A stretch of DNA of 33,447 nucleotides from Sulfuritalea sp. (GCF_017302275.1 NZ_JAFLDR010000042.1:1-33447), one strand, 5' to 3'. Counted from the stretch's first letter, positions 19,957-29,356 are shown. The notes: generated by a model from the letters alone, not told the origin. A program made the numbers and translations.

Positions 19957-20307
19957 ATGGACGACGACAAGGCGGCGCAAGGCCCGACTGCCGGGCCCGG
20001 TGTAATCCCCAACCGCCACGAAACCCTGGAAGTGTTGCGGCTGATGGGCCGCTACGTACCGATCCTTATGCTCGGCGGCGATGCCGACGGTTATGGCGCA
20101 CGCTGGACGATACATGGCGCCGAAGTGCAGCCGGGCATCGCCGGCTACCTCATGGAACAAGGCTACCTTGTCGACTCCGGCCCGACCGAAATGGGCGCAC
20201 GCAAGCTGATACTGACCGAGGAAGGGATTCGCTTCCGCGCCGAGGGCATTGCCTGGTGGAATGGCCTCGGCATCCTGCAAAGGCTGAAGATCCGCATTCT
20301 CGGCTAA
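19957..20307 (+). CDS. Hypothetical protein, possible winged-helix fold
   Basis: The 116-residue protein is unknown to me. Its centre and end, GIAGYLMEQGYLVDSGPTEMGARKLILTEEGIRFRAEGI, resemble the recognition-helix-plus-wing pattern of small winged-helix proteins (helix, GYL turn, then LTEEG hairpin). No metal or catalytic motif is visible and there is no signal peptide. The gene is in the direction of ettA and converges with the Rieske gene 24 bases beyond its stop. DNA binding is only a possibility. Confidence 0.6.
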   Translation: MDDDKAAQGPTAGPGVIPNRHETLEVLRLMGRYVPILMLGGDADGYGARWTIHGAEVQPGIAGYLMEQGYLVDSGPTEMGARKLILTEEGIRFRAEGIAWWNGLGILQRLKIRILG

Positions 20308-20331
20308 GCGATCGTGACAGGCCGCGACGCC

Positions 20332-20868
20332 TCAGCTCTCGCCGATGACGACGCGGTCGGTGCCCTCCATGCGGTATTCCGGAACGACCAGGTTGGCGGG
20401 CGCCGGCCCCATGCGGAACACGCGTCCGGCAAGGTCGAACTTCGAGGTATGGCAAGGGCAGAGGAACTCGCTGCGATCACCGGGCCCGCTGCGCAAGGCC
20501 GGCGGACAGCCCTGGTGGGTGCATTGGCCGACCGCGACAAAGAGCTCCGGGCGCAGCGATCGATGCGGATTGCGGCACGCCTCCGGTTGCAGCGAATGGA
20601 GGGACGCGGGATCCGCCAGTTCGCTCTCGTAACCGGATAGCCCGGCGATCTCGTCGGCGCCGCGGCGCAGGAGCCACACCGAGCGCCCCTTCCATTCCAC
20701 CGTGCGCAGGCGGCCCGGCGCCAGGTCGCCGACCTCGACCGGCAGCGGACTGCCCGCCGGCGGCTGCGGCCGCGTCGTGACATGCCAGGCCGCGCCGAAG
20801 CCCGCGCCCAGCACGCACAGTCCGCCGGCGAGGTGGAGCCGGCGGCGTTCGACCCGACCGGCGCTCAC
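20332..20868 (-). CDS. Orphan Rieske [2Fe-2S] protein, PetA-like
   Basis: GTG at 20868, with GAGG eight bases upstream, gives 178 residues. The N-terminus ERRRLHLAGGLCVLGAGFGAAWHV is a twin-arginine-like signal anchor. Cluster ligands are C116 and H118 in CTHQGC and C137 and H140 in CPCH, with C121 and C139 as the expected disulfide. VEVGDLAPGRLRTVEWKGRSVWLLRR and FDLAGRVFRMGPAPANLVVPEY match the Rieske subunit of the cytochrome bc1 complex. It differs from ordinary PetA in having CTHQGC rather than CTHLGC and HTSKF rather than HGSKF. It is shorter before the second motif, and no petB or petC is adjacent. It is probably a paralogue serving another quinol oxidation route, but an atypical bc1 subunit is possible. 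Confidence 0.85.
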   Translation of the reverse strand: MSAGRVERRRLHLAGGLCVLGAGFGAAWHVTTRPQPPAGSPLPVEVGDLAPGRLRTVEWKGRSVWLLRRGADEIAGLSGYESELADPASLHSLQPEACRNPHRSLRPELFVAVGQCTHQGCPPALRSGPGDRSEFLCPCHTSKFDLAGRVFRMGPAPANLVVPEYRMEGTDRVVIGES

Positions 20869-21230
20869 GACGGGAACCTCGATGGCCAGGATGCGGTGCC
20901 GCCGGCGACCGAAGGAGGTCGCGGTGGGGCGCCGACTTTCGCGGCGCGCCCCGGCCTTGCGCCACCCCTATTGCCCGACCGCCGCGACATGGCCGACGAA
21001 CATGACGGCGGCAAACGTGCGCCGCGGCAGCTTGTCATGGGAATCGGCCATCACCGCCCCCCCCCCCCTCGCACCGGATGGTGCTGCCTGCCTCGGCCAC
21101 CATCCTCGGCGCGGCGATGCATTCGCGGACGGCGGTGCCGCCAGCGCCGCGGTCGCAGCGGACGGCGCCAGCAGGGAAAAAATGTGTCTCACGGGAAATC
21201 CAATCGGGTTGTGGAGTTCAGCGCACCATC
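20869..21230. other. 362-base region without a firm gene; 12-base poly-C tract
   Basis: On the minus strand a GTG at 21192 opens a 74-residue frame ending at 20968. It begins MRHIFSLLAPSAATAALAA, like a signal peptide, and later has DKLPRRTFAAV, like a twin-arginine motif. It crosses twelve consecutive C (21057-21068, G on the coding strand). I cannot assign it. It may be a small secreted protein, a decayed gene or chance in GC-rich DNA. The segment 21131-21149 resembles part of the dispersed repeat. Confidence 0.35.
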
Positions 21231-21770
21231 TCACAGGCAACGCCAGAATGGCGAACCGGGCGACAGCGGGAAGCAGTTGATCATGGGAAAGGGATAGGGC
21301 CCCGGCAACATCATGGGGCCGATGGCCTGGTTGCGGCAATGGCGCAGTTCCTGCTCGATGCGCTCGCGGCAGGCCGCGTCGCGCCGGTTGGCCTCCGTCG
21401 CCATGTCGTCGAAGACCCGGCGGCGTTCGGTGGCGACCATGTGGTCCAGCACCTCGCGCGGCACGCCCTGCGCCGCCAGTTCGAGGATCTGTCCCGCCGA
21501 CAGCCGGTAGCGCGAGGCCGAGGCGGCAATGCGGGAAATGATCTCGTCCGCCGCAATGCCCTGCCGCGCCAGCGCCACGACCTGCTCCAGCGGCAGCGCC
21601 GCCACCGGCTGCGGCAGTAGCGCTTCGAGCTGTTCGGCGCTGATGCGATCGATCTTCGGCGGTGCCAGCGGCGCCTCGGCGCAGCCCGGCGCCAGCGCGG
21701 TCAGTGCGGCGGCAAGCAGCAGGCCGCGCACGGCAGTCGTCGGCGCGCATTGATCGGGACGGGTGGACAT
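21231..21770 (-). CDS. Putative lipoprotein of unknown function
   Basis: The ATG at 21770 gives 179 residues with a lipoprotein signal: a basic N-terminus, hydrophobic GLLLAAALTALAPGC and a lipobox cysteine. The upstream in-frame codons up to 21971 would bury this signal, so I chose 21770. After the cysteine come a proline-rich spacer and helical sequence. LEQVVALARQGIAADEIISRI and LSAGQILELAAQGVPREVLDHMV are two repeats of about 30 residues resembling short repeats seen in envelope-associated hypothetical proteins. The C-terminus is proline-rich and aromatic (PGPYPFPMINCFPLSPGSPF). The protein is probably anchored to the outer membrane. Function is unknown. Confidence 0.7.
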   Translation of the reverse strand: MSTRPDQCAPTTAVRGLLLAAALTALAPGCAEAPLAPPKIDRISAEQLEALLPQPVAALPLEQVVALARQGIAADEIISRIAASASRYRLSAGQILELAAQGVPREVLDHMVATERRRVFDDMATEANRRDAACRERIEQELRHCRNQAIGPMMLPGPYPFPMINCFPLSPGSPFWRCL

Positions 21771-22083
21771 GGTCCGCCAATGATAGGCGACGCCGCCGTC
21801 TCGCGGTAGCCGGCCGCCAGGCCGGCGCGACCACCGCGTGAAATCCGGCGCCGGCCGGGCGATCGGCGGCTCGGCGTGGCCGGCATGCAGTTGTGGCGGG
21901 CTCTCGACTAGGCGTAACATGGCGTGGCGACATTGCCTGTCCGCACTGAACCGGGGGGGTTCGCTTGGCAAACAGAAATGCGGTTTTGAAGGTCATGCCC
22001 GGCGCCCGATTGCGGGCCGCGGCAGCGCGCCTTCGGTTTGCCGTCAGGGCCCGCTGCCGGGGAGCGAAAAGTCGGTCCTGGAT
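21771..22083. other. Divergent intergenic region between the lipoprotein and kinase genes
   Basis: The 313 bases between the two divergent starts contain no protein I would trust, although a plus-strand frame stays open through them from 21838. TTGTGG and TAACAT 18 bases apart, around 21894-21923, could be a weak kinase promoter. GGGGAGCGAAAA near 22060 looks like a ribosome-binding site but is about 20 bases from the chosen kinase start. Confidence 0.35.
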
Positions 22084-24804
22084 GTGGCGATTTTCGTGAA
22101 CCCGGATTTCTTCAATTGGCGATCTCTCAAGGCCCGCGTGACCTTCTTCACGCTGGGGATCCTGGTCGCCAGCATTTCCGCGCTGGCGTTCTACACCAGC
22201 TGGATGCTGCAGGGCGACATGCAGCGCGAACTCGGCGAACAGCAGTTCGCGACGACGACGCTGGTGGCAAAGGGAATCGATGACGAGTTGAGCATGCGAA
22301 TCAATGCGCTGGAACAGTATGCGAAGGGCAGGCTGAACCCGTCGCTGCTGGAGAGCGCGGCCGCATTGCAGGAGCGACTGGAGGGCAGCCCGGCAATCCT
22401 GAGCATGTTCAACGCGGGCATCTTCGTCATCGGAGTCGATGGCGTGGCAATTGCCTCGACACCGAAGTCCCTAGGGCGTGCCGGCACCGATTACAGCGAC
22501 AGGGACTTCTTCGCCGCCGTGACCAGGGAAGGTCGCTCGATGATCGGCAGGCCCGTCTTGGGCAAGCACCTGCAAGCGCCGGCTCTCCCCGTCGCCGTCG
22601 CCATTCGCGACCAGCAAGGCAAGGTGCTGGGCGCCCTAGTCGGCGCGACCAGCCTTGGCAAGCCCAACTTTCTCGACAAGGTTACGCAGAGCCGCTACGG
22701 CACGAGCGGCGGCTACCTGGTAATCGCCCCCCAGCACAAGCTGTTCGTCACCGCCACGGACAAGTCCCGGATCATGCAGCCCTTGCCGGCGCCGGGCCTC
22801 AACGCCATGCACGATCGTTACATGCAGGGCCACGAAGGCTTCGGCGTGGCCATCAACTCGCGCGGAATTCCCGAGCTTTCCGCGGCCAAGGGCATCCCCA
22901 CCGCGGGCTGGTTCGTGGTGGCCACCCTGCCGACCAAGGAGGCCTTCGCGCCGATCGAGGCCATGACGCGGCGCGCGCTGCTGAGCACGCTGGTTTTCAG
23001 CCTGATCGCCGGGGTGCTCACCTGGTGGCTGATCACCCGGATGCTGCAACAGCGCTTCGCCCCGATGCTCAGCGCCAGCAGGGCACTGAGCACCCTGGCG
23101 GCGAGCGATCAGCCGCTGCAAGCCCTGCCGGTCACCAGCCAGGATGAAATCGGCGAGCTGGTCGGCGGCTTCAACCAGTTGCTGCAATCGCTCCAGCAGC
23201 GCGACCAGTATCAGCGGGCACTGCTCGACAACTTCCCCTTCGCGGTCTGGCTCAAGGACACCGAGGGCCGCTTCCTTGCCGTCAACGCCGGGTTTGCGCG
23301 GATGTTTGGCGCCCGCGACGTGAATGAGCTTGTCGGCAAGAACGATCTGGACATCGCGCCGCGCGACCTGGCCGAAGGCTATCGGGCAGACGACCTTGCC
23401 ATCCTCGATTCACGACAGCAGAAGAATGTCGAAGAGGAAATCCTCGCCGGCGGCACCCGCAAGTGGTTCGAAACCTTCAAGGCCCCAGTGATCGACCGCA
23501 ACGGCGCCTTGCTCGGCACGGTCGGCTTCACCCGCGACATCACCGACCGCAAGGCCGCGGACCAGGAGCTCGAGCAGCACCGGCGGCATCTGCAGCAACT
23601 GGTCGATGTGCGCACGGCGGCCCTCTCCGTGGCCAAGGAAGCCGCCGAGGCCGCGAACCGCGCCAAGAGCACCTTCCTCGCCAACATGAGCCACGAGTTG
23701 CGCACGCCGATGAACGGCATCATGGGCATGCTGGCCCTGGCCCGACGGCGCATGAAGGATGAAACCGGGATCGCCCAGCTGGACAAGGCCAAGGACGCCG
23801 CCGACCACCTGCTGGCGGTGCTGAACGACATCCTCGATATCTCCAAGATCGAGGCCGAGCGCATGGTGCTGGAGAGCGTGCCGCTGCAACTCGACCGCGT
23901 CCTCGAACGGCTCGTCGGCGTGATCGGCACCAAGGCCGCGGACAAGGGCCTGCGGCTGGACATCGACCTGCCCGAGAGCCTGGCACGGCAAGCCCTCCAA
24001 GGCGATCCGCTGCGCCTCGAGCAGATCCTGCTGAACCTGACCTCCAACGCCGTAAAGTTCACCGACCAGGGCAGCATCACGGTGAGCGCCAGGCAGGTCG
24101 AAGGCACGCCCGGGCAGGTTCAGGTTCGCTTCGAGATCAGGGATACCGGCATCGGCATCGAAGCGGCCGCCCAGGCCAGGCTGTTCACCGCCTTCGAACA
24201 GGCCGACAGTTCGATGACGCGGAAATATGGCGGAACCGGGCTCGGGCTCGCGATCAGCAGGCGCCTGGCCGAGATGATGGGCGGCACGATCGGCGTCGAG
24301 AGCAGCGCCGGCCGGGGCAGCACCTTCTGGTTCACCGTATCCCTGAGCAGGCCTGCGGCAGGCGCCGTGGCGCCGGCGCCGACTCTTGCGCATCGGTCCG
24401 ACGAGGAGCTGCTCAGGGCCCGCCATGCCGGGGCGCGCATCCTCCTGGCGGAGGACGAGCCGATCAACCAGGAAGTTTCCCGCGGCGCGCTGGAGTATGT
24501 CGGACTCGCCGTGGACCTGGCGGACGACGGACGTGCCGCGGTGGCCATGGCGCAACGCACGCACTACGACCTGATCCTGATGGACATGCAGATGCCGCTG
24601 ATGAACGGCGAAGAGGCCACGCGGGCGATCCGCACCCTGGCCGGCTACGCGAGCACGCCGATCCTGGCAATGACCGCGAACGCCTTCGACGAGGATCGCA
24701 AGCTCTGCATCGTCGCCGGCATGGACGACCACATCGGCAAGCCGGTCACGCCCGATGTGCTCTACGGAATCCTGTTGAAGTGGCTGTCGCGGCCCGGCAG
24801 CTGA
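22084..24804 (+). CDS. Membrane hybrid histidine kinase (Cache-HAMP-PAS-HisKA-HATPase-REC)
   Basis: From GTG 22084 the protein has 906 residues. A first membrane helix (19-38), a periplasmic Cache-like sensor (about 40-295, with SDRDFFAAV and GRPVLGK) and a second helix (299-319) are followed by a HAMP-like linker. A PAS domain ([20 protein letters not shown]) comes next. The kinase core has phospho-acceptor H537 in [10 protein letters not shown] box NLTSNAVKF and G boxes DTGIGI and [10 protein letters not shown] receiver domain carries D834 in LILMDMQMP. The dispersed-repeat copy d encodes AVAPAPTLA in the kinase-receiver linker (about 761-769). The start is uncertain. GTG 22096 is possible, and the frame opens at 21838 with implausible sequence. 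The signal is unknown. It is paralogous to the kinase at 29356-32256. Confidence 0.88.
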   Translation: MAIFVNPDFFNWRSLKARVTFFTLGILVASISALAFYTSWMLQGDMQRELGEQQFATTTLVAKGIDDELSMRINALEQYAKGRLNPSLLESAAALQERLEGSPAILSMFNAGIFVIGVDGVAIASTPKSLGRAGTDYSDRDFFAAVTREGRSMIGRPVLGKHLQAPALPVAVAIRDQQGKVLGALVGATSLGKPNFLDKVTQSRYGTSGGYLVIAPQHKLFVTATDKSRIMQPLPAPGLNAMHDRYMQGHEGFGVAINSRGIPELSAAKGIPTAGWFVVATLPTKEAFAPIEAMTRRALLSTLVFSLIAGVLTWWLITRMLQQRFAPMLSASRALSTLAASDQPLQALPVTSQDEIGELVGGFNQLLQSLQQRDQYQRALLDNFPFAVWLKDTEGRFLAVNAGFARMFGARDVNELVGKNDLDIAPRDLAEGYRADDLAILDSRQQKNVEEEILAGGTRKWFETFKAPVIDRNGALLGTVGFTRDITDRKAADQELEQHRRHLQQLVDVRTAALSVAKEAAEAANRAKSTFLANMSHELRTPMNGIMGMLALARRRMKDETGIAQLDKAKDAADHLLAVLNDILDISKIEAERMVLESVPLQLDRVLERLVGVIGTKAADKGLRLDIDLPESLARQALQGDPLRLEQILLNLTSNAVKFTDQGSITVSARQVEGTPGQVQVRFEIRDTGIGIEAAAQARLFTAFEQADSSMTRKYGGTGLGLAISRRLAEMMGGTIGVESSAGRGSTFWFTVSLSRPAAGAVAPAPTLAHRSDEELLRARHAGARILLAEDEPINQEVSRGALEYVGLAVDLADDGRAAVAMAQRTHYDLILMDMQMPLMNGEEATRAIRTLAGYASTPILAMTANAFDEDRKLCIVAGMDDHIGKPVTPDVLYGILLKWLSRPGS
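24363..24387 (+). repeat. Dispersed 25-bp repeat, copy d (kinase linker)
   Basis: CGCCGTGGC followed by GCCGGCGCCGACTCTT, in sense orientation between the ATPase and receiver domains. It encodes AVAPAPTL. It is identical to copy a over the 25 bases, though the host genes are unrelated. Confidence 0.75.
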
Positions 24805-24848
24805 CCGCAGCAAGCCGGCAGGCGGCGCTCCGGTAAAATCCTGCCCCC

Positions 24849-26789
24849 ATGCCTTCCACCCTGGAACTCCTCGCCCCCGCCAAGAATGCCGACATCGGCA
24901 TCGAGGCGATCCGGCACGGCGCCGACGCCGTGTATGTCGGCGGGCCGAGCTTCGGCGCGCGCTACGGCGCCGGCAACACCGTCGCGGACATCGAGCGCCT
25001 GGCGGCCTGCGCGCACCGTTTCCACGCAAGGATCTTCGTCACGCTCAACACCATACTGCGCGACGAAGAACTGGAGGAGGCGCGGCGCATGGCCTGGCAG
25101 ATGTTTGATGCCGGCGTCGATGCGCTGATCGTGCAGGACATGGGCCTGCTGGAACTCGACCTGCCGCCGATCCAGCTCCACGCCTCGACGCAGTGCGACA
25201 TCCGCAGCCCGGAAAAGGCCGGGTTCCTCGCCGAGGTCGGCTTCTCGCAGATGGTGCTGGCGCGCGAACTTTCGCTGGCGGAGATCGGCGCGATCCATTC
25301 AAGAGTTAATCGAAGCGGTATCCAGGCGGACGGCGCCGGTGACACGGCGCCCATCCTCGAATTTTTCATCCACGGCGCGCTCTGCGTGGCCTTTTCCGGG
25401 CAGTGCTACATCAGCCACGCCCACACCGGGCGCAGCGCCAATCGCGGCGAGTGCTCGCAGGCCTGCCGCCTGCCCTACAACCTGGAAGACAAGCAGGGCC
25501 GCATCGTGGCCTTCGACAAGCACCTGCTGTCGATGAAGGACAACGACCAGAGCGCCAACCTGCGTCTGCTTGCCGACGCCGGCATCCGCTCGTTCAAGAT
25601 CGAGGGCCGGCTGAAGGACGCCGCCTACGTCAAGAACACCACGGCGCACTACCGGCAACTGCTCGACCGCATCATCGACGATTCGCCGCAGCAATACGAA
25701 CGCGCCTCGTCGGGGCGTTGCAGCTTCACCTTCACGCCGCGCCCGGAGAAGACCTTCAACCGCGGAGCCACCGATTATTTCGTCAATGGCCGCCAGCCCG
25801 ACATCGGCGCCTTCGACACGCCCAGCTTCTCCGGCACGGCGAGCGGTACCGTGACACGCATCGGCCCCGACTGGTTCGAGGTCGACAGCGAGGAACAGTT
25901 CGCCAATGGTGACGGCATCTCCTACCTGTCGCGCGGCAGGAAGCTGGCCGGCCTGCGCATCAACGTAGCGCGGCGCCTGGGTCGATCGCAGCGCCTGTTT
26001 CCCAACGAGATGCCCGAGGACCCGGAAGGCTTCAAGATCGGGGTCGAAATCCTGCGCAACCGCGACCAGGCCTTTGAACGCCTGCTGGAGAAGGAATCCG
26101 CCGAACGCCGCATCGCGGTCACGGTGGAACTGACGGAGACCGCCGACGGCTTCGCCCTCGCCCTGCGCGACGAGGATGGCATTGAGGGCCGTGCCGCCAT
26201 CGCCCACGCCAAGGAGGCGGCAAAGAACCCGCAGCGCGCGCTGGTCGGCCTCGGTGAGAACCTGGGCAAGTTCGGCGCCACGGACTTCAAGGCCGGCGAA
26301 GTCGAGGTGGTGCTCGGCGAAGCCTGGTTCCTGCCGGCCTCCGCGATCAATGCCCTGCGCCGCGACGCTGTGGATGCGCTGGTCGCCGCGCGTGAAGCGG
26401 CACGCCCGCGCCTGCCGCGCGCGGCCGCCGTCGAACCGCCGGCGACTTACCCCGAACGCGAACTGAGCTACCTCGGCAACGTGCTCAACGGCCGCGCCCG
26501 GGCCTTCTACGCCCGTCACGGCGTGGCACTGATCGCCGACGCGTATGAAGCCGACACCACGCCGGGCGAGGTCTCGCTGATGATCACCAGGCACTGCCTG
26601 CGCTACAGCCACAGCCTTTGTCCCAAGGAAGCCAAGGGCTGGGTCACCGGCGTCAACGCGGAGCCGATGACCCTGGTCAATGGCAAGGAAAGGCTGACCC
26701 TGCGCTTCGACTGCAAGAAGTGCGAAATGCACGTCGTCGGCAGGATGAAGAAGGGCCGCAGCATAGCCATCCTGCCGGTCGCGCACTGA
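24849..26789 (+). CDS. rlhA: 23S rRNA 5-hydroxycytidine C2501 synthase RlhA (YdcP), U32 family
   Basis: The 646-residue protein is close to the E. coli RlhA length (about 650). The U32 N-terminus reads LELLAPAKNADIGIEAIRHGADAVYVGGPSFGAR. Cluster cysteines are C179 and C186 in CVAFSGQC, C202 and C206 in GECSQAC. Their 7-16-4 spacing is the same as in the TrhP of this window. SFKIEGRLKDAAYVKN is another family block. The long C-terminal part, ending with CKKCEMHVVGRMKKGRSIAILPV, distinguishes RlhA from the shorter TrhP. In E. coli it hydroxylates C2501 near the peptidyl transferase centre, responding to iron and prephenate supply. TAAAAT at 24836-24841 might be a -10 element. Confidence 0.9.
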   Translation: MPSTLELLAPAKNADIGIEAIRHGADAVYVGGPSFGARYGAGNTVADIERLAACAHRFHARIFVTLNTILRDEELEEARRMAWQMFDAGVDALIVQDMGLLELDLPPIQLHASTQCDIRSPEKAGFLAEVGFSQMVLARELSLAEIGAIHSRVNRSGIQADGAGDTAPILEFFIHGALCVAFSGQCYISHAHTGRSANRGECSQACRLPYNLEDKQGRIVAFDKHLLSMKDNDQSANLRLLADAGIRSFKIEGRLKDAAYVKNTTAHYRQLLDRIIDDSPQQYERASSGRCSFTFTPRPEKTFNRGATDYFVNGRQPDIGAFDTPSFSGTASGTVTRIGPDWFEVDSEEQFANGDGISYLSRGRKLAGLRINVARRLGRSQRLFPNEMPEDPEGFKIGVEILRNRDQAFERLLEKESAERRIAVTVELTETADGFALALRDEDGIEGRAAIAHAKEAAKNPQRALVGLGENLGKFGATDFKAGEVEVVLGEAWFLPASAINALRRDAVDALVAAREAARPRLPRAAAVEPPATYPERELSYLGNVLNGRARAFYARHGVALIADAYEADTTPGEVSLMITRHCLRYSHSLCPKEAKGWVTGVNAEPMTLVNGKERLTLRFDCKKCEMHVVGRMKKGRSIAILPVAH

Positions 26790-26793
26790 GACC

Positions 26794-27078
26794 ATGGTCA
26801 AGGCCCTGCTTGCCGCGCAGCAGCGCGAACGCGACCAGCTGCTGGCCCAATTGGTCAGGATCAAGGGCTTCATGCCCCTGCTGATGAAGCCCCGCAACGG
26901 CATGAAATGGACGCAGGAGGAACGCACCGAACTGGCGCTGCAGCTCAGGGCGGCCGCCCACCTGTCGCCCTATCTTGCCGTGCTGATATTGCCCGGCTCC
27001 TTCCTGCTGCTGCCGCTGCTGGCATGGTGGCTGGATCGGCGGCGGCACCGGCGCGATGACGCGCTCCCCCACGCCTGA
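26794..27078 (+). CDS. Small membrane protein, LETM1-like C-terminal motif
   Basis: The protein has 94 residues and starts four bases after the rlhA stop. It reads as an N-terminal charged helix (AAQQRERDQLLAQLVRIKG), then KWTQEERTELALQLRAAAHLSPYLAVLILPGSF and a hydrophobic LLLPLLAWWL, followed by a basic tail DRRRHRRDD. One long or two short membrane segments lie at about 62-85. The pattern of charged helix, then aLLPgg-like hydrophobic helix and basic end resembles short bacterial LETM1-domain proteins, which bind ribosomes in mitochondria. That assignment is tentative. Coupling with rlhA is suggestive but unproven. Confidence 0.65.
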   Translation: MVKALLAAQQRERDQLLAQLVRIKGFMPLLMKPRNGMKWTQEERTELALQLRAAAHLSPYLAVLILPGSFLLLPLLAWWLDRRRHRRDDALPHA

Positions 27079-27140
27079 TCCGCGCATGCCGCGAGCCACC
27101 CGAATCCGGCCCGGATCGCGGTTGTGGTGAGCCGATGCAG

Positions 27141-27164
27141 GAAGTCGGCGCCCGCCGCAGGGCG
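27141..27164 (-). repeat. Dispersed repeat, copy g (intergenic)
   Basis: On the plus strand GAAGTCGGCGC is followed by a diverged end. It matches the reverse-complement consensus with two mismatches outside the variable positions. It lies between the small membrane protein gene and dusC, so the repeat is not restricted to coding DNA. Confidence 0.5.
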
Positions 27165-27190
27165 TTCCCGGTAGCGAACCGGCTATCGCC

Positions 27191-28165
27191 ATGAGCCGCA
27201 TCGTCCTCGCCCCGATGGAAGGCCTCGCCGACGACGCGCTGCGCGCCGTGCTGACGGCCGCCGGCGGCTACGACTGGTGCGTCACCGAGTTCGTCCGCGT
27301 CACCACCACGCTGCTGCCGCATTCCTGCTTCACCCGCCTCTCGCCTGAACTGAAGACCGGGTCGCGCACCGCCAGCGGCACGCCGGTACGCATCCAGTTG
27401 CTGGGGTCCGATCCGGCTCGGATGGCCGCCAACGCGGCCCACCTGGCACTTCTCAAGCCGCATGGCATCGACCTCAATTTCGGCTGCCCGACGCCGCTGG
27501 TGAACCGCAATCGCGGCGGCGCCGCCCTGCTCGACGAACCGGAACTGCTGCAGCGCATCGCCGGCGCGGTGCGCGCCGCCGTGCCGCCGGCGATTCCGGT
27601 CACCGCCAAGATGCGGCTGGGCATCGAGGACACCGGCCGCGCGCTCGATTGCGCGCTGGCGCTGGAAGCCGGCGGCGTGCAGGAGCTGGTGGTGCATGCG
27701 CGCACCAGGGCCGACGGCTATCGACCGCTGGTGCGCTGGGAATGGATCGCGCGCATCGGCGAGGTGGTCAGGCTGCCGCTGATCGCCAACGGCGAAGTGT
27801 GGACCGTCGCCGACTACCGCCGCATCCGCGCCGCCAGCGGCTGCGACGACGTCATGCTGGGGCGCGGCGCGGTGGCCGACCCGCTGCTGGCGCGGCGCAT
27901 CCGCGGCCATGCGGATGCGGAGCCGAACGATGGCGACTGGCGCGAGATCGAAGCCATGATTGGCGATTTCTGGGCGCGCGTCGAACGCAAGGTCTTGCCC
28001 GCGCAATCGCCGGGCCGGCTCAAGCAGTGGCTGGGATTGATGCAGCGCCGCTACCCGCAGGCCGAGCGACTGTTCCGCACCCTGCGCGCGACGAAGCGTG
28101 GGCCGGAAGTCGCGGCGCTCCTGGCAGGCGAAGGCATCATCGGCGCGGAGCATTCCGCCGCGTAG
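27191..28165 (+). CDS. dusC: tRNA-dihydrouridine(16) synthase DusC
   Basis: The 324-residue protein has the FMN-binding TIM-barrel of Dus enzymes: IVLAPMEGLADDALR, VRIQLLGSDP, GIDLNFGCPTPLVNRNRGGAALL with catalytic C99, VTAKMRLGIEDT, ELVVHARTRADGYRP, LIANGEVW and VMLGRGAVADP. The short N-terminal MEGL block and the C-terminal helical domain with RLKQWLGLMQRRYP fit DusC, which reduces U16 in tRNA D-loops, rather than DusA or DusB. The upstream gap has one repeat copy but no clear promoter. With trhP and rlhA it is the third RNA-modification gene in the window. Confidence 0.92.
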   Translation: MSRIVLAPMEGLADDALRAVLTAAGGYDWCVTEFVRVTTTLLPHSCFTRLSPELKTGSRTASGTPVRIQLLGSDPARMAANAAHLALLKPHGIDLNFGCPTPLVNRNRGGAALLDEPELLQRIAGAVRAAVPPAIPVTAKMRLGIEDTGRALDCALALEAGGVQELVVHARTRADGYRPLVRWEWIARIGEVVRLPLIANGEVWTVADYRRIRAASGCDDVMLGRGAVADPLLARRIRGHADAEPNDGDWREIEAMIGDFWARVERKVLPAQSPGRLKQWLGLMQRRYPQAERLFRTLRATKRGPEVAALLAGEGIIGAEHSAA

Positions 28166-28252
28166 GCGACGGCAGCCAAGGTTTCCCGCCAAAGTGTAAG
28201 ATCGCTTCGAACCTGTCCCCAACGCACAACCCTTGCCGCACCAGTCGATTCC

Positions 28253-29356
28253 ATGTACCTGAACCATTCAAGCGCTGACCAGACCGCGACCGAACTGGCG
28301 GCCGCGTCCGGCGCGGAAAGGCGCTGGCTGTTGTGTGTCGCCGATCGTCATGGCGAGGACCTGCCCGCGCTGCTGGCGGCTTGCGACCGGCACGGCCTGG
28401 ACGTGTGCGGCGGCATCTTTCCCGGCTTGATCCAGGCCGGCGCCGGGCGCGACAGAGGCATCGTCGCCCTGCCCCTGCCGGTCGGCAGCCAGGTCGCGCT
28501 GGCGCACCTCGGCACGGACAGCCTGGAATGGGAGTCAGCCCCGCCCGAATCCAATGGCAACGGCCTCGCCAGCTCCATTCTGCTGGTGGACTGCCTGGCG
28601 CCGAATATCGAGGGACTGATGGACCAGGTCTATGACCTGTACGGCAGTCGCATGCATCACATCGGCGCCGGAACCGGCTATCACGACCTGCGCGCGAAGC
28701 CGACGATATTCACCCGCGCGGGGCTGCATCACCACGCTGCCCTGCTGGTCGCCATGCCGCGCCGGCTGACCCTCGGCGTGCGGCACGGCTGGACGCGCGT
28801 GGCCGGCCCCTTCGTGGTCTCGCGATCGAAGGGCAATGTCATCCAGGAATTGAACTGGGAATCGGCCGGCAGCTTCTTTCGCCATCAGGTGGGCCTGCAA
28901 AATCCGGCGCTGCGCGACAAGCCCGTGTTCCCCGACCTGAGTACGACCCACCCCCTGTGCATCGCCAGGGAGGGCAGCGAGGACGTCATGCGCGATCCGA
29001 TGTACATCACCGACGCCGACGAAATGGTTGTGCTCTCCGACGTCGCCGAGAACTCCATGATGTACCTGGCCCGCGGCGACCGGGATTCGCTGATCGCCGC
29101 GGCCCGCGAGGCCGTCGAGGATTGCGCCGGTGCCGCCGACGTCGAGCGCTGCTTCGTCTCCGAATGTTATTCGCGCGTGCTGATGCTGGGAGACGATTTG
29201 AAGCGCGAGCTGGAAGCCGCGCGAGACGCCCTGGGCGGCATTGCCGAGGTCGAGCTGGAGGGCGTCCAGGCGCTGGGCGAAATCGCCGCCAACGGCAGGC
29301 AGAAGCTGGAGTTCTTCAACAAGACCTTCGTCGCCGGACTGCTGCATCGCGCTTGA
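28253..29356 (+). CDS. FIST-domain sensory protein (NosP-like)
   Basis: The 367-residue soluble protein has a FIST N domain (ERRWLLCVADRHGEDLPALLAACDRHGLDVCGGIFPG, then HIGAGTGYHD and HHHAALLVAM) and a C-terminal FIST_C domain (GWTRVAGPFVVSRSKGNVIQELNWESAGSFFRHQVG ... CFVSECYSRVLML ... FFNKTFVAGLLHR). FIST proteins sense small ligands. The best known, Pseudomonas NosP, binds haem and nitric oxide and controls a co-encoded hybrid kinase (NahK). Here the stop overlaps the ATG of a hybrid kinase by one base (TGATG), the same arrangement. Haem binding cannot be read from the sequence with confidence. The promoter may use TAAGAT near 28197. Confidence 0.83.
   Translation: MYLNHSSADQTATELAAASGAERRWLLCVADRHGEDLPALLAACDRHGLDVCGGIFPGLIQAGAGRDRGIVALPLPVGSQVALAHLGTDSLEWESAPPESNGNGLASSILLVDCLAPNIEGLMDQVYDLYGSRMHHIGAGTGYHDLRAKPTIFTRAGLHHHAALLVAMPRRLTLGVRHGWTRVAGPFVVSRSKGNVIQELNWESAGSFFRHQVGLQNPALRDKPVFPDLSTTHPLCIAREGSEDVMRDPMYITDADEMVVLSDVAENSMMYLARGDRDSLIAAAREAVEDCAGAADVERCFVSECYSRVLMLGDDLKRELEAARDALGGIAEVELEGVQALGEIAANGRQKLEFFNKTFVAGLLHRA

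Noticed and set aside
20930-20950. Possible eighth copy of the dispersed repeat (GGCGCCGACTTTCGCG)
   Set aside because: Only the second half matches. The upstream CGCCGTG part is absent, so it is not distinguishable from GC-rich chance.
21131-21149. Partial repeat-like sequence GCGGTGCCGCCAGCGCCG
   Set aside because: It resembles the first 18 bases of copy e but lacks GACTCTT. Kept only as a possible decayed copy.
21838-22083. N-terminal extension of the Cache kinase from the GTG at 21838
   Set aside because: The 82 added residues are Cys/Arg/Gly-rich and unlike a kinase N-terminus. The membrane helix begins shortly after the 22084 start.
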